37,524 nucleotides of DNA from Hyphomicrobiales bacterium (GTDB lineage Bacteria > Pseudomonadota > Alphaproteobacteria > Rhizobiales > Rhizobiaceae), in NCBI GenBank assembly GCA_900468065.1, contig UBTA01000074.1, forward strand, positions 1 through 37,524, given 5' to 3'. Positions 1-6,682 of this stretch are shown one piece after another. Position 1 is the stretch's first letter. Each line of letters starts with the position of its first letter. The position numbers and the translations under genes are program-made. A model generated the notes under the pieces. It was given only the letters and a program-made list of their open reading frames with translations. It had not been told where the DNA came from and made no database searches.

Positions 1-19
1 TGGATGAAAGCGGCCCCCA

Positions 20-143
20 CTCTCCGTCACCCTCGCCCTTGTGGCGGGGATCCAGTGACCCGACGTCCGTCGGGTCAAAAGACCTTTCAGCCCAAGGACT
101 TGCGCTGGCTGGATTCCTGTGACAGGCACAGGGATGACGGAGG
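20..143. repeat. Imperfect inverted-repeat element with internal hairpins
   Basis: The outer arms CTCCGTCACCCT (22-33) and AGGGATGACGGAG (130-142) are near-complementary. Inside are a perfect 8-bp hairpin, GACCCGAC-GTCC-GTCGGGTC (57-76), and a smaller one, CCTGTG-ACAGG-CACAGG (116-132). Text of the 'CCGTCA..CTCG..GGATCC' and 'GGATTCCTGTGACA.GCACAGG.ATGACGG' kind is common in intergenic repeats of rhizobial genomes; that statement is from memory, not a search. It lies downstream of the SDR gene stop at 218, so it may also act as its transcription terminator or as an mRNA 3'-end stabiliser. No transposase or coding sequence is visible in it. Confidence 0.55.
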
Positions 144-217
144 TTTTAGTGATCGCCTGAGTTCCCAAATGATCTCTTAATTTAGGAACCCTTTGTCAGG
201 CCGCGGAATGGCTCGTC

Positions 218-1081
218 TCAAATGTGATCCGCGAAGACCGAGAAGTCGCTGCCCTCGAAATCCGTCGAGGCGCTGACGGATGCCCAGCCTTCGGCGGCTT
301 TGCTGCGCACGGCTTCGGTCTGCTTGTACATGTGGAGGGCATCGCTGCCGAGCAGCAGGTGCGCGGGAAGATCGGTGCGGCTGGCGAGATCGAGGATCAC
401 CTGTGCGACCTTTTCGGGATCGCCGAATTCCTTGCCAACATAGGCCGAAAGCAGGGCCGTTATCGCCCCGACGCTCGGTTCGTAGTCCGGCAGAACAGCC
501 GGAATATTGCCGCGCGCCACCTGGCCCCAATTGGTGCGCATGCCGCCTGGCTCGACGGCGATGACCTTGACGCCAAAGGCTGCCGCTTCCATTGCCAGCA
601 CTTCGGTAAAGCCGCCGACCGCCCATTTGGCCGACTGATAGGCGCTGAGGCCCGGTGTGGCGATACGGCCGCCGACCGAGGAAATGTTGATGATATGGCC
701 GGAGCGCTGGCCGCGCATGATGGGCAGGGCAGCGCGGGCGAGATTGACGACGCCGTAGAAATTGGTGTCGATCTGCGCCTTGAAGGCTTCGGCCGTCGTC
801 TGCTCGAACGGTGCGACATTGCCGTAGCCGGCATTGTTGACCAGCACGTCGAGCCTGCCGAACGTATCCACGGCGAGTTGCACCGCCGCTTCCGCGGCCG
901 CCGCGTCGGTGACATCAAGTGGTGCGGTCAGGACCTGATCGCCATAGTGGTCTTTCAGGGCGGAAAGGCGTTGCGGGTCCCGGGCGGTGGCGACGAGGCG
1001 GTCGCCGCGGCTCAGGACTGCTTCGGCGATGTTGCGGCCAAGACCGCTGGCGCTACCGGTGATCAACCATGTTTTAGACAT
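218..1081 (-). CDS. Short-chain dehydrogenase/reductase (SDR), 287 aa
   Basis: A classical SDR oxidoreductase, expected to be a cytosolic NAD(P)H-dependent carbonyl/alcohol enzyme. The Rossmann cofactor motif TGSASGLG is at residues 8-15, NNAG at 82-85, the catalytic serine around 134-135 and the YxxxK pair at Y148/K152. The acidic residue after strand 2 is not obvious (TARD at 32-35 has Arg-Asp), so NADP(H) preference is only a guess. Length is slightly above the 250-aa family norm because of a C-terminal extension. The ATG at 1081 has AGGAG-like sequence just upstream (GGAGCCTGACATG). It lies 68 bp downstream of a TetR gene on the same strand, and an operator-like palindrome fills the gap, so it is probably the TetR target. 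The substrate is unknown. Confidence 0.9.
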   Translation of the reverse strand: MSKTWLITGSASGLGRNIAEAVLSRGDRLVATARDPQRLSALKDHYGDQVLTAPLDVTDAAAAEAAVQLAVDTFGRLDVLVNNAGYGNVAPFEQTTAEAFKAQIDTNFYGVVNLARAALPIMRGQRSGHIINISSVGGRIATPGLSAYQSAKWAVGGFTEVLAMEAAAFGVKVIAVEPGGMRTNWGQVARGNIPAVLPDYEPSVGAITALLSAYVGKEFGDPEKVAQVILDLASRTDLPAHLLLGSDALHMYKQTEAVRSKAAEGWASVSASTDFEGSDFSVFADHI

Positions 1082-1105
1082 GTCAGGCTCCTTTATTGAT
1101 AAAAT

Positions 1106-1127
1106 AATGAATGATTACTCACTCATT
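1106..1127. promoter_or_regulatory. Candidate TetR operator in front of the SDR gene
   Basis: Imperfect palindrome AATGAATGA-TTAC-TCACTCATT: two 9-bp half sites, 8 of 9 positions complementary, 4-bp spacer. It lies between the TetR stop (1150) and the SDR start (1081). The same half site AATGAGTGA recurs directly upstream of the TetR gene (1734-1742) in the same 9-4-9 layout, which supports one regulator binding both places. Confidence 0.55.
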
Positions 1128-1149
1128 TTTGTGTTGAAAAATAAAGACG

Positions 1150-1722
1150 CTAACGCGCGGCGATTGCCCCCCAGAAAGCGTCGAACCCGGCGTTCTTGTA
1201 GCTGTCTGTCTTGACGGGATCGCCGGCGATGAACTCGAGCACCATTTCGGCCAGCGATTCGATGATGCCGCCGACAAAGGCGATCGGCTGAGGGCGCAGG
1301 ACGCCGGTGTCAAAGCCCTCGTTCAGCATCGCTTCCATATCACTGAAGCCTTCGGCGCCGGCCTTGCGGGTGGCTTCGGTGATCTTGCCGGACACGGCGA
1401 GCTGCCGCATCGCCTTGCGTTTCTCCGGACTGATCGCGCCCCAGTCGATGGAGCGGTCCCAGAGATGCCGGCAGCGCTCCTTGACGCTGGCGTCACCGGG
1501 ATAGCCGGTGATCAGCATCGTCCGGAACTGCGTTTTCAGGTGCAGGTAGAGCTGGTTGAGCAGATCGTCCTTGGTGCTGAAATAGGTAAACAGCGAGCCT
1601 TCAGCGACACCGGCGCCCTTGGCGATCCCGGCAGTCGACGCACCGATGCCGAGAGCGGCCACGGCCTGCGTGGCGGCGTTCAAGATCGCGTTGCGTTTGT
1701 CTTCGCTTAAGGGGCGGGCCAA
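1150..1722 (-). CDS. TetR/AcrR-family transcriptional regulator, 190 aa
   Basis: The N-terminal TetR helix-turn-helix spans roughly residues 12-57, with the recognition region STAGIAKGAGVAEGSLFTYF at 29-48 followed by STKDDLL, which is typical of the family. The C-terminal two-thirds is the variable ligand-binding helical domain, so the inducer cannot be read. The reading frame starts with TTG at 1722; MARPLSEDKRNAIL is a natural TetR N-terminus and no in-frame ATG is suitable. A GGAA lies about 9 nt upstream of the TTG. The downstream gene on the same strand is an SDR oxidoreductase, and matching operator-like sites sit in front of both genes, so the likely role is autorepression plus repression of the SDR. 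Confidence 0.88.
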   Translation of the reverse strand: MARPLSEDKRNAILNAATQAVAALGIGASTAGIAKGAGVAEGSLFTYFSTKDDLLNQLYLHLKTQFRTMLITGYPGDASVKERCRHLWDRSIDWGAISPEKRKAMRQLAVSGKITEATRKAGAEGFSDMEAMLNEGFDTGVLRPQPIAFVGGIIESLAEMVLEFIAGDPVKTDSYKNAGFDAFWGAIAAR

Positions 1723-1733
1723 GGATGAATTCC

Positions 1734-1755
1734 AATGAGTGAGTACGTGCTCAAT
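1734..1755. promoter_or_regulatory. Candidate TetR autoregulatory operator
   Basis: AATGAGTGA-GTAC-GTGCTCAAT has the same 9-4-9 spacing as the site at 1106-1127. The left half is a perfect match to the other site's right half (reverse complement), while the right half matches at 5 of 9 positions. It lies immediately upstream of the TTG start at 1722 and would overlap the ribosome-binding region and promoter. Confidence 0.45.
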
Positions 1756-1765
1756 TATATGGGCG

Positions 1766-2443
1766 TCACCCTCCTGGTGTCAAGAGCCGCGGGAAGGCGG
1801 GAGCATCATCGAAGCTTCGATAGGCCATGCGCTTATAGGCCTCGATGAGGACGCGCCCTTCCGGCTCTCCGGTCGAGATCGCCAGCCGCATGACACATTC
1901 GCAGAAATACATCACCAGCAAGGCCGACGCCTGAAGCTTGCCGATGTCCTCCCCCGGCAGCGCGCGCTTCAGCGCCGTGGTAAGAAGGATGGCATTCTGC
2001 CGGCTTGCCTCAAGCTCGATCTCCCGCAAGGCCTTGTCCGCCTGCATCGCCGACCAGATATCGCGGATTACCGGCTCGGCCAGGAAGATCGCGTAATATT
2101 CGTCGATCAGCGCCGAGAAGGCCCGCTGCAGGTCTTCCATCGTCGTCACATCGGCGAGGCCATCGGTGATGCAGGTGCGCGAGATGGCATTGTAGCGCTC
2201 GGCCAGTGTGCGGATGATCGCCGCCTTATCGGGAAAATACTGGTAGAGCGAGCCGATCGAAATGCCGCTCAACTCGGCGACTTCGCTCATCCGCATCGTG
2301 TCGCTACCGCGCTCGGCAATCAGCCGGGAGGCACTCATCAGAATATGCTCGACCCGTTCACGGCTGCGCTTCTGCGTCGGCGATTTGCGCATCGCCCCTT
2401 CGTCTTCCGGGATTGGTGAGGGGGCTGTCTGGTCCAGGGCCAA
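1766..2443 (-). CDS. TetR/AcrR-family transcriptional regulator, 225 aa
   Basis: The TetR DNA-binding domain covers about residues 25-80; the helix-turn-helix reads MSEVAELSGISIGSLYQYF (52-70) followed by PDKAAI. The rest is a helical ligand-binding region resembling the AefR-like C-terminal class, but the ligand cannot be inferred. The start is TTG at 2443, supported by AAAGGA six bases upstream; a shorter alternative is the ATG at residue 18 (2392), just before the conserved domain. It is divergent from an NmrA-like NAD(P)-binding gene, and a 19-bp perfect palindrome sits between them. This is the usual layout for a TetR protein repressing both itself and its neighbour. Confidence 0.88.
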   Translation of the reverse strand: MALDQTAPSPIPEDEGAMRKSPTQKRSRERVEHILMSASRLIAERGSDTMRMSEVAELSGISIGSLYQYFPDKAAIIRTLAERYNAISRTCITDGLADVTTMEDLQRAFSALIDEYYAIFLAEPVIRDIWSAMQADKALREIELEASRQNAILLTTALKRALPGEDIGKLQASALLVMYFCECVMRLAISTGEPEGRVLIEAYKRMAYRSFDDAPAFPRLLTPGG

Positions 2444-2466
2444 GATGTGTCCTTTCGAAATTTCTC

Positions 2467-2495
2467 TTGACGATCAAAATACGAGGGTTTATCAC
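2467..2495 (+). promoter_or_regulatory. Candidate promoter for the NmrA-like gene
   Basis: TTGACG (2467-2472), a 17-bp spacer and TATCAC (2490-2495) give 5/6 and 4/6 matches to sigma-70 -35 and -10 hexamers. The -10 box is overlapped by the palindrome at 2492-2510, which fits repression by occlusion. The transcript would start near 2502, leaving about 44 nt of leader before the ATG at 2546. Confidence 0.45.
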
Positions 2496-2510
2496 ATTTA
2501 GCAAATGTGA
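2492..2510. promoter_or_regulatory. 19-bp palindromic operator, TetR/NmrA intergenic region
   Basis: TCACATTT-AGC-AAATGTGA is a perfect 8-bp inverted repeat with a 3-bp centre, placed between two divergent genes, one of which encodes a TetR repressor. It overlaps the candidate -10 box of the rightward gene. A possible GTG start at 2507 lies inside this site, which argues against that start. Confidence 0.6.
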
Positions 2511-2545
2511 GGATAGCTCATGTTTTGGATATCAAAGGGAGCGAG

Positions 2546-3379
2546 ATGATGGGCAGCGAAACGATTTTGATCCTGGGCGGCGGCGGCAAGACCGGGCGCC
2601 GGGTGGCGGAACGCCTGTCGGCAAGGGGAAAAGATGTGCGGCTTGCGTCGCGCTCGACCACTCCGGCGTTCGATTGGACGGACCCATCCGGCTGGGCGGC
2701 GGCGCTTGACGGTGCCGATGCCGCCTATGTCAGCTATCAGCCGGACCTTGCCGTGCCGGGCGCGGTCGAGGCAATTGGCACGCTCTGCCGGTTGGCGGCC
2801 GAAAAGGGTGTGAAGCACCTGGTCCTGCTGTCAGGGCGCGGAGAGGACGAAGCGATGGCAGCGGAAGCGGCATTGAAGCAGTCCGGCGTTGGCTACACCA
2901 TCATTAGCGCCAGCTGGTTCTTCCAGAATTTTAGCGAAGCTTTCCTGCTCGACGGCATTCAGGCGGGCGAACTGGTTCTGCCTGTTGGCGATGTGAAGGA
3001 GCCGTTCATCGATGCCGATGATATCGCCGATGTTGCGGTTGCGGCTTTGACGGAGCCTGGACACAAGGGCAAGACCTATGAGGTGACCGGTCCACGCCTG
3101 ATGACATTCGGTGAGGCAGTGGCGGAGATCGCCCGGCAGACGGGACGCGATATCCGGTTCACCACAGTCGGTATCGGCGACTATGTTGCGATGCTGGAAC
3201 AGGCGCAGATTCCGGCTGACTATATCGGGCTGATCCGCTACCTCTTCACCAGCGTTCTCGATGGCCGCAACGAAAGCCTAACGGATGGCGTTGTCCAAGC
3301 GCTTGGACGGCCGCCGCGCGAGTTCGCCGAATATGTGCGTGAAACAGCTGCAACCGGTGTCTGGGAGGACCTGAAATGA
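2546..3379 (+). CDS. NmrA-like NAD(P)-binding oxidoreductase, 277 aa
   Basis: An atypical SDR / NmrA-type Rossmann protein. The glycine-rich dinucleotide motif GGGGKTGRR is at residues 11-19, followed by a basic residue run (SRS) after strand 2 that favours NADP(H). The central part reads HLVLLSGRG and later WFFQNFSE, as in the NmrA / NAD(P)H-azoreductase-like group; no YxxxK catalytic pair is evident. I chose the ATG at 2546 (or the next codon, 2549) because GGGAGCGAG lies just upstream; the longer GTG start at 2507 falls inside the operator. Its stop codon overlaps an ATG (ATGA at 3376-3379) that starts the DUF1772 frame, so the two genes are translationally coupled. Probably a redox or sensor enzyme under the divergent TetR regulator. 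Confidence 0.85.
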   Translation: MMGSETILILGGGGKTGRRVAERLSARGKDVRLASRSTTPAFDWTDPSGWAAALDGADAAYVSYQPDLAVPGAVEAIGTLCRLAAEKGVKHLVLLSGRGEDEAMAAEAALKQSGVGYTIISASWFFQNFSEAFLLDGIQAGELVLPVGDVKEPFIDADDIADVAVAALTEPGHKGKTYEVTGPRLMTFGEAVAEIARQTGRDIRFTTVGIGDYVAMLEQAQIPADYIGLIRYLFTSVLDGRNESLTDGVVQALGRPPREFAEYVRETAATGVWEDLK

Positions 3380-3413
3380 TTGCCGCACTTTTTCCCTGGC
3401 TGATCTTTCGGCC

Positions 3414-3860
3414 GTGATCGGGGCCGGGCTGAATGCAGGCCTGTTCTTCATCTTCTCGGTGTGCATCATGGGCGCGTTGGCGCGGTTGCCGGCCGAGCAG
3501 GGCATCGCCGCCATGCAGGCGATCAATGTGGTCATCCTCAATCCCTGGTTCATGCTGGCGTTCATGGGAACGGCGGTGCTTGCGCTCATTCTCGTTGCTG
3601 GTGGTTTCGTCTACGGCGGGCCAGCGCGGTTCTACCTGATTGCGGGCGGGCTGCTTTTTCTCGGTGGCGTGATGCTGGTAACGATGATCGTCAACGTGCC
3701 GATGAACAATGCGCTTGAAGCGTTGGAGCCGGGCAGTGAAGAGGCTGCGCGCCTGTGGTCATCGACCACTCTCGTCGATTGGGTCCGGTGGAACCATGTG
3801 CGGACGCTATCGTCCATCGGCGCATTGGGCTGCTTCGTCATGGCTTTCCGTGCGGCCTGA
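3414..3860 (+). CDS. DUF1772 (anthrone-oxygenase-like) membrane protein, probably frameshifted at its start
   Basis: A small hydrophobic protein with about four membrane segments and the N-terminal signature IGAGLNAGLFFIFSV, as in DUF1772/anthrone-oxygenase-like proteins. The open frame can only begin at GTG 3414, without a ribosome-binding site. The expected N-terminus is present in another frame: ATG 3376, overlapping the upstream stop as ATGA, encodes MIAALFPWLI and then runs out of frame to a stop at 3415-3417. One missing base near 3405 would join MIAALFPWLI to LSAVIGAGLN and give a normal protein of about 161 aa. So either the gene carries an inactivating indel or the assembly has an error here. 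The partner gene just upstream is the NmrA-like oxidoreductase, a common companion. The function is not established for most members. Confidence 0.75.
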   Translation: MIGAGLNAGLFFIFSVCIMGALARLPAEQGIAAMQAINVVILNPWFMLAFMGTAVLALILVAGGFVYGGPARFYLIAGGLLFLGGVMLVTMIVNVPMNNALEALEPGSEEAARLWSSTTLVDWVRWNHVRTLSSIGALGCFVMAFRAA

Positions 3861-3863
3861 TTA

Positions 3864-5090
3864 TTAACCCAGTGCGTTGGCCCGCGTTTTCAGGATGGCG
3901 GAAAAACGCGGATCGAAGGCGCGGCTGATGGGCTCGGCGGCTGCACCCAGCGCCACCGACCAGGGATCGGTCATGCCCAGCTGCAGGCGCGGTATCGAGC
4001 GGCCCGGACGGTTTGCGTTGGATGGAAGCAGGGGATGGATGGCCTGCAGAAGCTTGCGGGTCAGCGCCTCCGGCCCGGTGGAGCACAGGATGACGGTCTG
4101 GGGGTCGAAGATCGTCTCGATGATCTGAACGCCCCAGCGCAATTCCTCGGCAGCCGCATCGATCCATGATGCCATGGCTGGGTCACCGGTATTGACCAGC
4201 ATGTTCAGCCGCTCGGGCAGGCCGGGATCGGACGGGTCGACATCGAGATGCTGGTAGAGCGAGGCGAGCGATGCGCGGTGTTCGAGCGACGTCTGGTCCG
4301 GGCGCCGCAGGGTGGGGGGCAGAAGCACCATGCCGATTTCACCGGCATTGCCGTTGGTGCCGGCATAGAGTTCACCATTCAGAATGAGGCCCGCGCCGAT
4401 ACCGTAGCCGACATAGAGGCAGACGGCGTGGTCGATGCCGTGGGCAGCACCGACCATGCGCTCGGCAGTGGCGCAGGCGGCGGCGTCGTTCTGCAGCGCC
4501 ACTTCCAGTCCGGTGCCGGCGGCCAGCGTTTCCAGCAGCGGAAAGTTCTGCCAGGCCGCCATCATCCATTGATCGTCATTGTCTGTCGCCAACCCGAATG
4601 GGCCTGGCATGGCGACACCAAGGCCGACGAGACGTTTTTCGGCCTGTTCGGCGCTGCTGGCGAGTTCCGAGCGGACATGTTCGATCAGGTCGAGAATGAC
4701 CTTGGCGCCATTGGCCGGGCCGCCCGGCGGCAGGTTTGCCTGGGCACGCACCAGAACAGTGCCGACGAGATCCACAGCAATGGCACGCGTGACATGCCGG
4801 TCGATCTGCAGGCCGATGGCAAAGGCGCCGTCCGGCACCAGCCGGTAGGGCGTCGAGGGCTGGCCGCGGCCGTTGCGCACGGCGGTCAGCGATACCACCA
4901 GTCCATCCCGCTCCAGATCCTCGATGATGTTGGATACGGTCTGCTTGGTGAGCTTCGTTGCGCGGGCGAGATCGGCGCGCGACAATTGCCCGTTCAGCCG
5001 CAGCGCGTCGATCATGACGCGGCGGTTATGGGCGCTGGTGCCCTCCTGATTGGTGCCGCTCTTGGCCCGGATCGGTCGCATCTCGTTCAT
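3864..5090 (-). CDS. ROK-family transcriptional repressor, 408 aa
   Basis: An N-terminal winged helix-turn-helix (RADLARATKLTKQTVSNII, roughly residues 43-61) is followed by a ROK sugar-kinase-like domain (GLGVAMPGPFG, LQNDAAACA, YGIGAGLILNG, GNAGEIG). This is the NagC/Mlc/XylR class, which senses a sugar or sugar phosphate. The usual ROK histidine and cysteine zinc cluster after GExG is absent: GEIGMVLLPP has Met at the His position and no CxCGxxGC follows. A longer frame reaches 5129, but the promoter hexamers (5113-5141) lie across that start. The ATG at 5090 has AGAGGA upstream, so it is preferred. The gene is divergent from the CUT1 sugar transport operon, which it most likely controls. 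Confidence 0.88.
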   Translation of the reverse strand: MNEMRPIRAKSGTNQEGTSAHNRRVMIDALRLNGQLSRADLARATKLTKQTVSNIIEDLERDGLVVSLTAVRNGRGQPSTPYRLVPDGAFAIGLQIDRHVTRAIAVDLVGTVLVRAQANLPPGGPANGAKVILDLIEHVRSELASSAEQAEKRLVGLGVAMPGPFGLATDNDDQWMMAAWQNFPLLETLAAGTGLEVALQNDAAACATAERMVGAAHGIDHAVCLYVGYGIGAGLILNGELYAGTNGNAGEIGMVLLPPTLRRPDQTSLEHRASLASLYQHLDVDPSDPGLPERLNMLVNTGDPAMASWIDAAAEELRWGVQIIETIFDPQTVILCSTGPEALTRKLLQAIHPLLPSNANRPGRSIPRLQLGMTDPWSVALGAAAEPISRAFDPRFSAILKTRANALG

Positions 5091-5112
5091 CCCGCGAAAT
5101 CCTCTTGACACC

Positions 5113-5141
5113 ATTAGAATATTGAACAAGAATTAAGTCAA
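5113..5141 (-). promoter_or_regulatory. Promoter of the ROK repressor gene
   Basis: On the minus strand, TTGACT (5141-5136), 17 bp, then TCTAAT (5118-5113): 5/6 matches to both sigma-70 hexamers at ideal spacing. The -35 box is formed by the left arm of the inverted repeat at 5132-5156. The transcript would begin near 5106, which places the gene start at 5090 rather than 5129. Confidence 0.6.
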
Positions 5142-5156
5142 AGCAATTGACTTAAT
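5132..5156. promoter_or_regulatory. Perfect 10-5-10 inverted repeat, probable ROK operator
   Basis: ATTAAGTCAA (5132-5141), spacer AGCAA, TTGACTTAAT (5147-5156). All ten positions pair. It sits between the ROK gene and the sugar transport operon and overlaps the repressor's own -35 box. Each arm also contains a TTGACT hexamer pointing outward, one per direction. I could not find a convincing -10 for the rightward direction at normal spacing (the 17-bp position reads GAGCTT). Confidence 0.65.
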
Positions 5157-5244
5157 AAAAAGAGCCGCAGAGCTTTTAGGGAACAAACGGCTTCACGGGA
5201 TCAGTCCTAGTGGCCGCGCAACACTTCGACAAGGCATGCCGGAC

Positions 5245-5260
5245 GCCGCTTTTAAGCGGC
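5245..5260. repeat. Short inverted repeat in the sugar operon leader
   Basis: GCCGCTT-TT-AAGCGGC is a perfect 7-bp dyad about 70 bp before the binding-protein start. It could be a second protein-binding site or a small leader hairpin; a 2-nt loop is too tight for a full RNA stem. The rest of the 5157-5327 leader shows no open frame or recognised riboswitch. Confidence 0.35.
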
Positions 5261-5327
5261 TTCATGGAAAGGCGCGTGTTTTAGCGGGCCGACGAGACGA
5301 CTGTTGTTATCACTGGAGGGAAAAGAC

Positions 5328-6566
5328 ATGCTGAAATCCAAACGCAATGCGCTTATGGGGGCTGCCCTGGTCGGCGCCTTTTTTGCAACCAACGCCTATG
5401 CCGAAACGACGCTCAATGCGTTGTTCATGGCGCAGGCCGCCTATAGCGAAGCCGATGTCCGCGCCATGACCGATGCCTTTGCCAAGGCCAATCCGGACGT
5501 CAAGGTCAACCTCGAATTCGTGCCCTACGAAGGCCTGCACGACAAGACCGTTTTGGCGCAAGGGTCCGGCGGTGGCTACGATGTCGTGCTGTTCGACGTG
5601 ATCTGGCCGGCCGAATATGCCAGCAACAAGGTTCTGGTCGATGTGTCCTCACGCGTCACCGACGACATGAAGAAGAACGTGCTGCCCGGCGCCTGGACGA
5701 CAGTGCAGTATGACGGCGCCTATTACGGCATGCCGTGGATCCTCGATACGAAATACCTGTTCTACAACAAGGAAATCCTCGAAAAGGCCGGCATCAAGAC
5801 GCCGCCGAAGACCTGGGACGAGCTTGCCGAACAGGCCAAGACCATCAAGGACAAGGGCCTCCTGGCCACCCCGATCGCCTGGAGCTGGTCGCAGGCCGAA
5901 GCCGCGGTTTGCGACTACACCACGCTGGTCAGCGCCTATGGCGGTGACTTCCTGAAGGACGGCAAGCCCAACTTCCAGACCGGTGGCGGCCTTGATGCCT
6001 TGAAATACATGGTGTCGAGCTATTCGTCCGGCATCTCCAACCCGAATTCCAAGGAATTCCTCGAGGAGGATGTCCGCAAGGTGTTTGAAAACGGCGAGGC
6101 CGCTTTCGCGCTGAACTGGACCTACATGTATAACCTCGCCAACACAGGCAAGGACAGCAAGGTGGCCGGCAAGGTCGGCGTCGTTCCGGCGCCGGGTGTT
6201 GCGGGCAAGAGCGAGGTTTCGGCCGTCAACGGCTCGATGGGCCTCGGCATCACCGCGACCAGCAAGCATCCGGACGAAGCCTGGAAATACATCACCTTCA
6301 TGACCTCGCAGCCGGTGCAGAACCAGTATGCCAAGCTCAGCCTGCCGATCTGGGCGTCGTCCTATGAGGATGCGGCCGTCAGCAAGGATCAGGAAGAGCT
6401 GATCGCCGCCGCCAAGCAATCGCTGGCCGCCATGTATCCGCGGCCGACGACGCCGAAATACCAGGAACTGTCCGTCGCGTTGCAGCAGGCCATTCAGGAA
6501 GCGCTGCTTGGCCAGACCAGTCCGGAGGATGCCCTGAAGACCGCCGCCGACAATAGCGGTCTCTAA
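5328..6566 (+). CDS. CUT1 sugar ABC transporter, extracellular solute-binding protein, 412 aa
   Basis: A periplasmic sugar-binding protein of the MalE-like family 1. A Sec signal peptide covers residues 1-25 (MLKSKRNALMGAALVGAF..), with cleavage likely after AYA. The mature part shows the family features DVVLFDVIWPAEYA, a hinge region around YYGMPWILDTKYLFYNK, and the C-terminal SKHPDEAWKYITFMTS. Start at ATG 5328, with GGAGGG eight bases upstream. It is the first gene of an operon with two permeases, an SIS enzyme, a PfkB kinase and an ATPase, divergent from a ROK repressor. The ligand cannot be read from sequence; the operon enzymes suggest a sugar that is phosphorylated and then isomerised or deaminated. 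Confidence 0.92.
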   Translation: MLKSKRNALMGAALVGAFFATNAYAETTLNALFMAQAAYSEADVRAMTDAFAKANPDVKVNLEFVPYEGLHDKTVLAQGSGGGYDVVLFDVIWPAEYASNKVLVDVSSRVTDDMKKNVLPGAWTTVQYDGAYYGMPWILDTKYLFYNKEILEKAGIKTPPKTWDELAEQAKTIKDKGLLATPIAWSWSQAEAAVCDYTTLVSAYGGDFLKDGKPNFQTGGGLDALKYMVSSYSSGISNPNSKEFLEEDVRKVFENGEAAFALNWTYMYNLANTGKDSKVAGKVGVVPAPGVAGKSEVSAVNGSMGLGITATSKHPDEAWKYITFMTSQPVQNQYAKLSLPIWASSYEDAAVSKDQEELIAAAKQSLAAMYPRPTTPKYQELSVALQQAIQEALLGQTSPEDALKTAADNSGL

Positions 6567-6605
6567 GGCGTCGGGGTCCGCCCCGCCGCCTCGCATCCAC
6601 CGATC

Positions 6606-6634
6606 TCCGGGCGGCACCCTCCCTGCCGCCCGGA
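6606..6634 (+). promoter_or_regulatory. Intercistronic hairpin after the binding-protein gene
   Basis: TCCGGGCGGCA (6606-6616), loop CCCTCCC, TGCCGCCCGGA (6624-6634): a perfect 11-bp GC-rich stem between the binding-protein stop and the first permease. No U-run follows directly. Such hairpins in malE-type operons raise the abundance of the binding-protein message by protecting its 3' end or by partial termination. Confidence 0.65.
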
Positions 6635-6682
6635 CCCTTGCACCCCCTTGCATCCCATGATTTTTTCAGGAAGAGTTGCCCC

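Noticed and set aside
2507-2545. GTG start for the NmrA-like protein
   Set aside because: It lies inside the palindromic operator near the expected transcript start and lacks a ribosome-binding site; ATG 2546 has a good one.
5091-5129. Longer N-terminus for the ROK repressor
   Set aside because: The region contains the -10 box of its promoter, so it would not be within the message in full; the internal ATG 5090 has AGAGGA upstream.
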